Source: Rhodoblastus sp963804045 (GTDB taxonomy: Bacteria > Pseudomonadota > Alphaproteobacteria > Rhizobiales > Beijerinckiaceae). Taken from it: 64,000 nt of DNA. Below, piece by piece: positions 44,669 to 53,332 of the stretch. The notes below the pieces were generated by a model. The model was not told where the DNA came from. It made no database searches and saw only the letters and a list, made by a program, of their open reading frames with translations. Each line of letters begins with the position of its first letter. Positions within the stretch are counted from its first letter, which is position 1. The stretch is from positions 65,239-129,238 of the forward strand of contig CAWDOR010000035.1 in assembly GCA_963804045.1 (NCBI GenBank). Reading direction: 5' to 3'. Both the position numbers and the translations under genes were made by a program.

Positions 44669-46745
44669 CTATTCGTAGCGCAGGGCCTCGATGGGATCGA
44701 GGCTGGAAGCTTTTCGCGCGGGGTAATAGCCGAAGAACACACCGACCGCCGCCGAGAACAGGAAGCCGCCCGCCACGGCGGTCAGCGACAGGGGCGCCCG
44801 CCAGCCAAAGCCGATCGAAATGATCTCGGCGATGGCGACGCCCGCGCCAATGCCGGCGAGACCGCCGCTGACCGAGAGAATCACGGCTTCGGCGAGGAAT
44901 TGCAGGAGCACATGGAGGCGCCGCGCGCCAATGGCCATGCGCAGTCCGATTTCCCGCGTGCGCTCGGTGACGGAGACCAGCAGAATATTCATGATGCCAA
45001 TGCCGCCGACCAGCAGCGAGATCGAGGCGACGGCGGCCAGCAGCAGCGCCATGATGCGGCTGCTGTTTTCCGCGGTTTCCGCGTATTGGCTGAGGTTGCG
45101 CACGGAAAAGTCCTTGGGGTCGCCGGCTTTCAGGCGATGTCGGCGCGTCAAGGTCTCGCTCGCCTGGTCGATCGCCGTCTGCACCAGCGCCGAACTCGCC
45201 GCCTGGACATAGATCTGGTTGGCGTAGCCGGTCAGGCGCGGCTGAAGATTGTAAGGGTTGGGATCGGGCAGATAGGCCCAGTTGAGCGGCGCCTGCGCCT
45301 GAGTCGGCGCTGCGGCCCCCAAAACCTTGCGTTCGGCAGTGGTGAAGGGCGTCATCACCAGATCGTCCTGGTCCTGGCCGAAGGCCGACTGGCCTTTGGC
45401 GGCGAGGACGCCGATCACGCGCAGCGGCGTGTTCCTGACCTGTATATAGGCGCCGACCGGGTTTTCGCTCGGGCTGAACAATTGGCGGGCGACCGTTTCG
45501 CCAATGAGCGTCACCAGTTCGGCCCGGTCGGAATCCTCCGCCGTGAAGCCGCGACCGGAGGCGACGCGCCAATTGACGATCGGCGGATAATTGAGGCTGA
45601 CGCCCTGGATCGTCGTCGCCCAGTTCTGATTGGCGTATTGGACCTGTCCCTGCTGGCGGATGAGATAGCCGACTTGGGCGACGGCGGAATCCTCGCGCCG
45701 GATGGCGTGCGCGTCCTGGAGGGTCAGAGTGCTGGCGCTGCCGGAGCCGCCGCGCATGCCGCCGCTGGAGACCGCGCCGGGCAGGATCACCACCATATTG
45801 GCGCCAAGCCCCTCGATCTGCTGGCGCACCGCGTCATTGGCGCCGTCGCCGACTGCGACCATGACGATCAAGGCGGCGACGCCAATGAACACGCCGAGCA
45901 TGGTTAGCGCGGAGCGCATCATGTTGCGGCCAATGGCCTGCACGGCGGCGGCGGCGATCATCAGGCCAAAGGACGAGAAACCGCTGGAGGAGGGCGTTCG
46001 CGGCTGGGGCGCCGCGTTTGAAACGGGCAAGGGCGCGCGCTGCGGGCGGGTGCGCGCATCGCCAATGATCTCGCCGTCGCGCATGGTCACGAGTTGGTCG
46101 GCATAGGCGGCTATGTCGGATTCATGGGTGACGACGACAATGGTCACGCCCTGGTCGCGGTTCAGTCGCGTGAGAGTTCTCCATGATCTCATGCGAGGTT
46201 TTGGTGTCGAGATTGCCGGTAGGTTCGTCGGCGAGCAGCAGGCTCGGCGCATTGATCAAGGCGCGGGCTATGGCGACGCGCTGCTGCTGGCCGCCGGACA
46301 GCTGGTTGGGCATATTGGCCTCGCGCGCGCCAAGGCCCAGGAATTCGAGAGATTTTTGCGCCCGCGCGCGCCGCGTCGCGCCGTCCGCCGGGCCGGCGGC
46401 GGCGTAATAGAGCGGCAGGCCAACATTTTCCAGCGCGCTGGTGCGCGCCAGCAGATTGAAGCTCTGGAAGACGAAGCCGAGCCTTTCGCTGCGGATGCGC
46501 GCCAAGGCGGGTTCGTCGAGGCCGGCGACATCGACGCCGTCGAGATAATAATGGCCGCTGGTGGGACGGTCGAGACAGCCAAGGATCGCCATCAGCGTCG
46601 ATTTTCCCGAGCCCGACGAGCCCATGATGGCGACGAACTCGCCGCGCTCTACGGTCAGGCTGACCGAGCGCAGGGCGCGCACCTCGACATCGCCGACGAC
46701 GAAAGTCCGCGTGAGCTGTTCGACTTTCAGGACAGGGTGCGACAT
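44669..46745 (-). CDS. macB: MacB-type ABC exporter, ATPase fused to FtsX-like permease; frameshifted at 46174-46179
   Basis: The N-terminal frame from the ATG at 46745 has Walker A (GSSGSGKST), the signature LSGGQQQRVAIARAL and Walker B LLLADEPTGNLDT. It breaks after SHEIME. The second frame takes up TLTRLNRDQGVTIVVVTHES, then the permease: a first membrane segment near residue 280, a large periplasmic MacB_PCD domain, and three C-terminal membrane segments ending LDPIEALRYE. Removing one T from GAGTTC at 46174-46179 rejoins them into about 691 residues, the usual MacB length. With MacA it exports macrolides, peptides or lipids via an outer-membrane channel. Confidence 0.9.
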
Positions 46746-46772
46746 ATCACGTCCAGCTGCGATAATTTAACG

Positions 46773-47885
46773 TCAACGGGCGAGTGCGCGCGCCTCGCCG
46801 ACAAGAATCCTATCGCCTTCCTTGACATCGCCTTGACGGATTTCGGTGAAATTGTCGTCGTCGAGTCCGGCGACAATGTCGATGGCGACCGGCTTGTCGT
46901 CGCGCAACGCCCAAAGCCGCGCCCCGCCGGGCGCGACCGGCGCCGGCGCGCCCGCGCTCGCCGGCGTGAAGCGCAAGGCCTGGTTGGGCGCGCGCAGGAC
47001 ATTGACGCGCTGGTCGAGGACGATCCGCGTTTCGGCGGTCATGCCCGGCTTCAGCGCCAGATCCTTGTTGTCGACGCTGACCACGGCGTCATAGGTCACG
47101 ACATTCTGCACCGTCTGCGGCGATTGCCGCACCTGGGTGACGGTTCCCGAGAAAACCCGTGTGGGAAAGGCGTCCACCGTGAATGTGGCCTTGTCGCCCT
47201 GCTTGACGCCGCCGATGTCGCTTTCGCTGACATTGGTGTCGACCTGCATCCGCGTCAGATCGGTGGCGATCAGAAACAGCGTCGGTGTGTTCAGGCTCGA
47301 CGCCAGCGTCTGGCCCTGGGTGACATTGCGCGAGACCACCGTGCCGTCCACCGGCGAGGTGATATTGGTATATTCAAGATTGACATGGGCGGCGGCGAGG
47401 ACCGCCTGACGCTGATCTATGGTCGCCTGGTCATAGCCGACCTGGGCCTGGGCCTGATCGACATTGCTTTTCGACAGGTCGGCGGCGTCCTTGGCGACCG
47501 AGTTTTCCTGGAGCAACACGCGATTGCGATTCCAGTTCAGCTGCGTATAGGCCAGATTGGCCTGGTCCTTGACCAGTTGCGCCTTGGCCACCGCCAGATC
47601 GGCCTTGGCCTGATCGACCAGAGCCTGATAGGGGCGCGGATCGATCTTGGCGCAGACCTGTCCGGCCTTGACCTGGGTGTTATAATCACAGGAAAGCGTC
47701 GTCAGCACCCCAGAGACATAACTGCCGACGATGATCGTCAATTCGGGATTGACCGTGCCGGTCGCGGTCGCCGTGCGCGTTATGTCGCCACGGGTCGCGG
47801 CGGCGCTGACATAATGCGTCGGCGGCGCGGCATGGCCGTAACGCCACAGCAAACCGCCGGCCACAAGCAGGAGCGCAAGCCCCAC
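46773..47885 (-). CDS. macA: MacA-type periplasmic adaptor (HlyD family)
   Basis: 370 residues, GTG start at 47885 with AGGGA upstream. The frame is open about 100 bases further with no better start codon. One N-terminal membrane anchor (LALLLVAGGLLW) is followed by an RND/MacA-type adaptor: the lipoyl half GSYVSGVLTTLSCDYNTQVK, a long helical hairpin (about 85-160), YTNITSPVDGTVVSRNVTQG, and C-terminal beta-barrel and membrane-proximal domains. It links MacB to a TolC-like channel. It lies 27 bases upstream of macB, forming an operon. Confidence 0.9.
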   Translation of the reverse strand: MGLALLLVAGGLLWRYGHAAPPTHYVSAAATRGDITRTATATGTVNPELTIIVGSYVSGVLTTLSCDYNTQVKAGQVCAKIDPRPYQALVDQAKADLAVAKAQLVKDQANLAYTQLNWNRNRVLLQENSVAKDAADLSKSNVDQAQAQVGYDQATIDQRQAVLAAAHVNLEYTNITSPVDGTVVSRNVTQGQTLASSLNTPTLFLIATDLTRMQVDTNVSESDIGGVKQGDKATFTVDAFPTRVFSGTVTQVRQSPQTVQNVVTYDAVVSVDNKDLALKPGMTAETRIVLDQRVNVLRAPNQALRFTPASAGAPAPVAPGGARLWALRDDKPVAIDIVAGLDDDNFTEIRQGDVKEGDRILVGEARALAR

Positions 47886-48165
47886 GGCGATCCCTGCGCG
47901 CTTTCCCCTAATGGCTGGCGGCGAGACACTGCGTTCCGCCTTCGCGTCGGGCGCAAGCGGAGCGCCCGTCGCTTGTGGCCGATCCTGTTAAGTCATGACG
48001 CGCGCCTCCGGCGCTTGGTTCAATCTGTCACAGGGCGAAGCGGCGCCGCCTTGATCTTCAACAAACCCCTGGCCGTACGGCAGGTCGAGGCGTTTCGTTG
48101 CGCCGCGCTCAAGGTTTGCGCGACATTCTCGGGTCGCTGTCATACAATCTCGCTTCTGTTGAAAT

Positions 48166-49920
48166 ATGGCTCAGGCAATGAAGATCGCGGACCCCGCACA
48201 TAGGCTCATCCAGCCGGGAAGGCTCGCCGCGCCAAACCGCTGGGATTTCATCGCCTTTCCGCTGATTTTCGTCGTTTTCGTCCTGCTGGCGCTGGGCGCC
48301 AGGGGGACATTCGCGCCGATTGAATCGATTCAGGCCACGCCTGTGTCGCTCGACCCGGCGTTCCTGCCCGGCTATGCGGTGCGCACGGTGTTGCGGATGC
48401 TCGCGGCCCTGGCGGCGTCGCTGCTGTTCACCCTGACCTATGGAACCTTGGCGGCGAAGAGCAAACGCGCCGAAATCATCCTGATTCCCATTCTCGACAT
48501 TCTGCAATCCGTGCCGATCCTCGGCTATATCTCCTTCACCGTCATTTTCTTCATGAACCTGTTTCCGGGAAGGGTTCTGGGCGCGGAATTCGCCTCGATC
48601 TTCGCGGTTTTCACCAGCCAGGCCTGGAACATGGCCTTCAGTTTCTACCAATCGCTGCGCACCCTCCCGCACGATCTCGACGAAGCCAGCCGCGCCTTTC
48701 ATTTTTCCTCCTGGCAGCGCTTCTGGCGGCTCGAAGCGCCTTTCGCCGTGCCCGGCCTGGTCTGGAACATGATGATGAGCATGTCCGGCGGCTGGTTCTT
48801 CGTCGTCGCCTCCGAGGCGATCAGCGTCGGCGACGCCCAGATCGCCCTGCCGGGGGTCGGCTCCTATGTCGCCCTGGCGATCGAACAGCGGAATCTCCCG
48901 GCGATTTTCTGGGCGCTGGGCGCCATGACCCTGGTCATCGCGCTATACGACCAGCTGATGTTCCGGCCGCTGGTGGTCTGGGCCGACCATTTCCGTTTCG
49001 AGCAGGCGGCGGCGCAATCCACGCCGCATTCCTGGTTCCTGATGCTCCTGCAACGCAGCGGACTGCTGCGCGCCTCGGTGCGGCCGCTGTCCCTGGCGAT
49101 GCGCCGGGTTTTGCGCGCGCCCCTTCTCAACGCGACAATTCCCGGACCTGTCGTCGCGGTCGGCTCCGCGCGGGCGCGGGGCGGCGATCGTCTCTGGACC
49201 CTGGCGGCCATCGCGATGGCGCTTGCCGCCACCGGTCTGATCGTCCGCTATATCGCCAGCGAACTAGGCCTGAGCGATGTGTTCACGGCGTTTCGCCTTG
49301 GCGCCTATACTTTGCTGCGCGTCGCCGTGCTCATTGTCTTGAGTTCGCTCATCTGGGTTCCGCTGGGCGTGCTGATCGGCCTGAGGCCGCGCCTGGCGGA
49401 GAAGCTTCAGCCGTTGGCGCAATTCCTCGCCGCCTTCCCCGCCAATCTGCTGTTTCCCTTTGTCGTGCTGCTGATCGTCCGCTTCGACCTCAACCCGAAC
49501 ATATGGCTGAGCGCCTTGATGATCCTGGGGACGCAATGGTACATTCTGTTCAATGTCATCGCGGGAACGACGGCCTATCCGACCGATTTTCTCGAGGCCG
49601 CCGATAATTTTCAGATTCACGGCTGGCGATGGTGGCGCAAAGTCATCCTGCCCGGAATCTTCCCCTATTATGTCACCGGCGCACTCACGGCCTCGGGCGG
49701 TTCCTGGAACGCCAGCATTGTGGCCGAATCCGTGTCCTGGGGCCAGACCCATCTCGCCGCGCAGGGGCTTGGCGCCTATATCGCGGAGATGACGACCAGG
49801 GCCGATTATCCGCGCATCGTGCTCGGCATAGCCGTCATGTCGCTTTACGTGATTTTCTTCAACCGGGTTCTCTGGCGCCGGCTCTACGCCTATGGCGAAA
49901 ACCATCTGCGGCTGGATTGA
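48166..49920 (+). CDS. NitT/TauT-type ABC transporter permease with two fused permease domains
   Basis: 584 residues containing two BPD_transp_1 permease domains in tandem. The first spans about 75-275 with the EAA-like loop DEASRAFHFSSWQRFWRLEA. The second spans about 385-575 with the loop LEAADNFQIHGWRWWRKVIL. Most such transporters use two separate or identical permeases. There are about twelve hydrophobic segments. The start is uncertain: ATG at 48166 or 48178. The ATPase gene follows 10 bases after its stop. No substrate-binding protein is encoded next to them, so the substrate is unknown. Confidence 0.9.
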   Translation: MAQAMKIADPAHRLIQPGRLAAPNRWDFIAFPLIFVVFVLLALGARGTFAPIESIQATPVSLDPAFLPGYAVRTVLRMLAALAASLLFTLTYGTLAAKSKRAEIILIPILDILQSVPILGYISFTVIFFMNLFPGRVLGAEFASIFAVFTSQAWNMAFSFYQSLRTLPHDLDEASRAFHFSSWQRFWRLEAPFAVPGLVWNMMMSMSGGWFFVVASEAISVGDAQIALPGVGSYVALAIEQRNLPAIFWALGAMTLVIALYDQLMFRPLVVWADHFRFEQAAAQSTPHSWFLMLLQRSGLLRASVRPLSLAMRRVLRAPLLNATIPGPVVAVGSARARGGDRLWTLAAIAMALAATGLIVRYIASELGLSDVFTAFRLGAYTLLRVAVLIVLSSLIWVPLGVLIGLRPRLAEKLQPLAQFLAAFPANLLFPFVVLLIVRFDLNPNIWLSALMILGTQWYILFNVIAGTTAYPTDFLEAADNFQIHGWRWWRKVILPGIFPYYVTGALTASGGSWNASIVAESVSWGQTHLAAQGLGAYIAEMTTRADYPRIVLGIAVMSLYVIFFNRVLWRRLYAYGENHLRLD

Positions 49921-49930
49921 GAGGCGAGAC

Positions 49931-51265
49931 ATGCTTGGAGCGGCAACGGAAAATTCGTCGAAAGCGGTTCTTGAACTCTCGCATGTTCACCAGGCCTTCG
50001 CCCGGCCGAACGGGACCGCCTCCGTCGTGCTCGACGACATCAGCTTCAGCCTTCGCCAAGGCGAGATCGTCGGCGTGCTCGGGCGGTCCGGCTGCGGAAA
50101 ATCGACATTGCTGCGCATCGCCGCCGGCTTGATCCAGCCGACCGCAGGCAAAGTCACCTATCAGGGCCATCCCGTCGACCGTCCGGCGAAGGGCATAGCC
50201 ATGGTGTTCCAGACCTTCGCGCTGTTTCCCTGGCTCAGCGTGCTCGAAAATGTCATGGCCGGCCTCGACGCGCTCGGCGTCCCGGAGGAAGAGGCCCAGG
50301 CCAAAGCCTTGGCGGCCATCGACATGATCGGCCTTGACGGTTTCGAGAGCGCCTATCCGCGCGAACTCTCGGGAGGCATGCGTCAGCGCGTCGGCTTCGC
50401 CCGCGCCCTGGTGGTCGATCCGGCGATCCTGTTGATGGACGAACCGTTTTCCGCGCTCGACGTGCTCACCGCCGAGACCTTGCGCTCGGATTTCATCGAT
50501 CTGTGGAGTGGCGGAAAACTGGCGATCGAATCGACCATGCTGGTCACCCATAATATCGAGGAGGCGGTTTTTCTCAGCGACCGCATCATCGTGCTGGCGC
50601 CAGACCCCGGGCGCATCGCCGCCGAGATCGAAGTGCCGCTGCCGCGCCCGCGCGAAAGGCTGGCCCCGGAATTCCGCGAGATCGTCGACGATATTTATGC
50701 GCGCATGACCGCTGGTCACGCGGCTTTCGTCGAGGGCAAGGACAAAGGCGCGATGGCGGGCGTGGGCATGCGCCTGCCTTTCGTCTCCTGCCATCGCATT
50801 GTTGGCCTGCTGGAGTTGCTGGCGGATGCGCCTTTCAACGAGAAAGCCGACTTGCGCGCTCTGGCCGAGCGCGTGCATCTCGATGTGGACCGCTTGCTGC
50901 CGGTGACGGGCGCCGCGCAGATCCTTGGCTTTGCCGAAATGCGCGCGGGATTGCTGCATTTGACCGCGGCCGGAAAAATTTTCGTCGGCGATGCCGCGGA
51001 CGCGCGCAAGCGGCTGTTCGCCGAGCACCTGCTGCGCAACGTGCCGCTCGCGGCGCATATTCGCCATGTCCTGTCCGACCGACCGGGCCACGCGGCGCCG
51101 CGCGAAAGATTCACGCCGGAGCTCGAAGATCATCTGAGCGCGCATGACGCGGAATTGACGCTGGCGACGGCGATCGACTGGGGCCGTTACGCGGAAATTT
51201 TCGAATATGACCAGCGGCGCCACAGTTTCAGCCTGCCGGCGGAGGCGCTGAAAACGGCGCCTTGA
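49931..51265 (+). CDS. NitT/TauT-type ABC transporter ATP-binding protein with C-terminal AAA-associated domain
   Basis: 444 residues from the ATG at 49931 (GAGAGGCG upstream). The first 260 residues are an ABC ATPase: Walker A GRSGCGKST, Q-loop VFQTFALFP, signature LSGGMRQRVGFARAL, Walker B ILLMDEPFSALD, switch His THNIEEA. The remaining 180 residues form the AAA-associated C-terminal domain seen in a subset of Rhizobiales transporters (FVSCHRIVGLLELLADAPFN, then a winged-helix-like FAEMRAGLLHLTAAGKIF). It may regulate the pump. It forms an operon with the fused permease. Confidence 0.92.
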   Translation: MLGAATENSSKAVLELSHVHQAFARPNGTASVVLDDISFSLRQGEIVGVLGRSGCGKSTLLRIAAGLIQPTAGKVTYQGHPVDRPAKGIAMVFQTFALFPWLSVLENVMAGLDALGVPEEEAQAKALAAIDMIGLDGFESAYPRELSGGMRQRVGFARALVVDPAILLMDEPFSALDVLTAETLRSDFIDLWSGGKLAIESTMLVTHNIEEAVFLSDRIIVLAPDPGRIAAEIEVPLPRPRERLAPEFREIVDDIYARMTAGHAAFVEGKDKGAMAGVGMRLPFVSCHRIVGLLELLADAPFNEKADLRALAERVHLDVDRLLPVTGAAQILGFAEMRAGLLHLTAAGKIFVGDAADARKRLFAEHLLRNVPLAAHIRHVLSDRPGHAAPRERFTPELEDHLSAHDAELTLATAIDWGRYAEIFEYDQRRHSFSLPAEALKTAP

Positions 51266-51588
51266 GCGCTCAAGGCCGGCGCGCGCCGCCAGCCGGAATC
51301 GCCGGGGGAAACCCTAAAAAACGCGAATCGTGTGAGCTTGCGCCGTGACATTCGCTTGGAGACGAGTTTGTGCAAATTTCTCATCCAGCGCCGCACGACC
51401 TATCGCTAGCGCGAACCGGTGAGTCCCGGGCCGCATCGGCTGATGCTGCGCCTGCGCGAAAGCCGTGAACTGCGTCTCAATGCCGCTGCGTCTCAATGCG
51501 GAGCCTTGGCGGGTTTTCGATGTCGCGGCCTCGGCACAGGCCTATCCGTTTCAATATGCGGATGACGATTAAATCGACGAGATCGATT
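51266..51588. other. Convergent intergenic region with a short direct repeat
   Basis: About 320 bases between two convergent genes, with no gene I can support. CTGCGTCTCAATGC occurs twice in direct orientation at 51470-51483 and 51486-51499. Short open stretches are present but have no start signal or family match. Confidence 0.4.
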
Positions 51589-52281
51589 CTAGGGTCTCGC
51601 CGGCGCATAGACCAGGCGATAGCCGACGCCGGCTTCGGTCAGCAGGATTTTGGGCGCGGCGGGATCGACCTCGAGTTTTTGCCGCAGCCGCCGCACCAGC
51701 ACGCGCAAATATTGGGCGCTGGTGTCATGCGACGCGCCCCACAGCTTCTGCAGGATGAATTGATGCGGCACGATGCGGTCGGCGTCGCGCATCAGCACCT
51801 GCAGCAGCGCCAGCTCCTTGCGCGTGAGCTTGTGCTGCTCGCCTCGCACAATGGTCATGCGCTGGCCCAGATCGATGGTCACATCCGAATTTTCCGACGG
51901 CAGCGCCGGGCCGGATCGCGTCGCGCCGCGCAAATGGGCGCGGATGCGCGCCAGCAATTCGCCAATGGCGAAAGGCTTGCAAATATAATCATTGGCGCCG
52001 GAATCCAGCGCCTCGATCTTCTCCGCTTCGCGGCTGCGCGCGGAGATCACGAGTATCGGCCCGTGATAGGATTCGCGAACGGTGCGGATCAGCTCCTTGC
52101 CGTCGATGTCGGCGAGCGCCAGCTCCAGCAGAACGAGATCGGGTTGCTGGGTGAGGATCAGCTCGATGGCCTGCAAGCCCGATTCGACGGCCATGGCGGC
52201 ATAGCCGGCGCGTTCGAGATGATGGGTCAGCGCGCCCTGGGCGCTCACCTGATGATCGACAACGAGAATTCCTGGTTTCAT
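51589..52281 (-). CDS. OmpR/KdpE-type regulator with altered receiver
   Basis: 230 residues. The receiver domain (1-120) is followed by a trans_reg_C winged helix (about 130-228) with LTRKELALLQVLMRDADRIV and YLRVLVRRLRQKLE, then AGVGYRLV, close to KdpE. The receiver is unusual: the usual DD pair reads DH (ILVVDHQ) and the phospho-acceptor Asp is Glu53 (LVLLELALADIDG). The switch Thr is Ser (VISARS), but the lysine (YICKPF) is kept. Phosphorylation by a kinase is therefore unlikely. No histidine kinase gene adjoins it. Confidence 0.9.
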   Translation of the reverse strand: MKPGILVVDHQVSAQGALTHHLERAGYAAMAVESGLQAIELILTQQPDLVLLELALADIDGKELIRTVRESYHGPILVISARSREAEKIEALDSGANDYICKPFAIGELLARIRAHLRGATRSGPALPSENSDVTIDLGQRMTIVRGEQHKLTRKELALLQVLMRDADRIVPHQFILQKLWGASHDTSAQYLRVLVRRLRQKLEVDPAAPKILLTEAGVGYRLVYAPARP

Positions 52282-53332
52282 CCGTGCGGAACGTTTTTAG
52301 CGGCCAGGCGCGACAGGCGCCGTCTTTGTCGCGATTCTAGCAATAGGCGGGCCGCGCGGGCGTATCAAGCATATGCCGAGAGGGGCGGGCGCCCAATTCC
52401 GTGACAGGCGAGCCGGCCCGGCCTTGGCGCCCAAGCTTTAATCATCCACCGGATTACGGCGTCGTTGCTGATCAAATAATAAGCAAAACCCACGTGGATT
52501 TACTTGCATCTCGATGCGTGAAAAACATGCCATGACGCAAGGCGCTGAAAATAGGCCTGAATCAATTCGCGACCCGCCGAAATCGCGTCAGTATTCGCCC
52601 AAAATTTCATCACGGGCGCGCGTGGGTTTTTCGTTGCGGCAAAGATCGGCGCCAGCCGGCGATTTCCGCACTGAAACGCAATTGATGCTTTAGCGAACTG
52701 TTTCTGCGGGATAATGTCGATCCAAGGCGGCTGCTTTTTTACGGCTTCATGGGGTCAAGCGATTCTCGCGCACAAAGAGCCGGTCGAGCGTCGTAAGGAG
52801 GGAAGGCGGGCCTTTGCTTTGTTCGTCCTTGCCAGCCGGACTGAGCGACGAGCCCGTTTATCAAAGCAACAATGATAACATTTATAATAAAATGTGGCTT
52901 ATCCGACATAATTTATAACAAAAATATAAAAAATATAGCATATATCACCAAATATTTTGCATGAAAATTAACACTAAGCGTATTTTGTAAATCGTATTAT
53001 CTTAAATATGGCGAATAATGACTAAAATAGGTGAATTTTTAGCAAAAATAACCCTTATAAGTCTCATAAATATACGTTCTGCCTCGGGATGCCCGCCATG
53101 CGGTCCCAGGGTCACGAAAACTGTATTAAATCCGCAACACTTGTCAGAAAGATAACGCGGTTTCGCCGCATTTGACTCGGTGCGGCCTTCAGGAGCTTAG
53201 CTCAACATATTGAAAACAAAGCTATATAAAATAAATGAAACGAAAATGTTATATGCGCCTTACGGATTCCTTATGGTGTTTATATTGGGGGCGTGCAAAT
53301 TTCGGGCATCGAAAAGAGGAGTTGAAATCCTG
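52282..53332. other. 1.05-kb intergenic region with an AT-rich island (about 52860-53070)
   Basis: No gene can be supported. The first half has ordinary GC content. From about 52860 to 53070 the sequence becomes very AT-rich (bases 52921-52980 are 13 G+C out of 60), with many A/T runs and TATA-like blocks, then returns to normal before the porin start. The island probably holds the porin promoter and may bind a nucleoid protein or a MucR/H-NS-like silencer. Confidence 0.55.

Noticed and set aside
46174..46179. Programmed frameshift in macB
   Set aside because: No slippery heptamer or downstream structure is evident, the same hexamer breaks unrelated genes, and a one-base correction gives the normal family sequence.
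51320..51570. Short coding fragments between the ABC ATPase and the OmpR-type regulator
   Set aside because: No frame has a ribosome binding site or a recognisable family segment; the short direct repeat alone does not support a gene.
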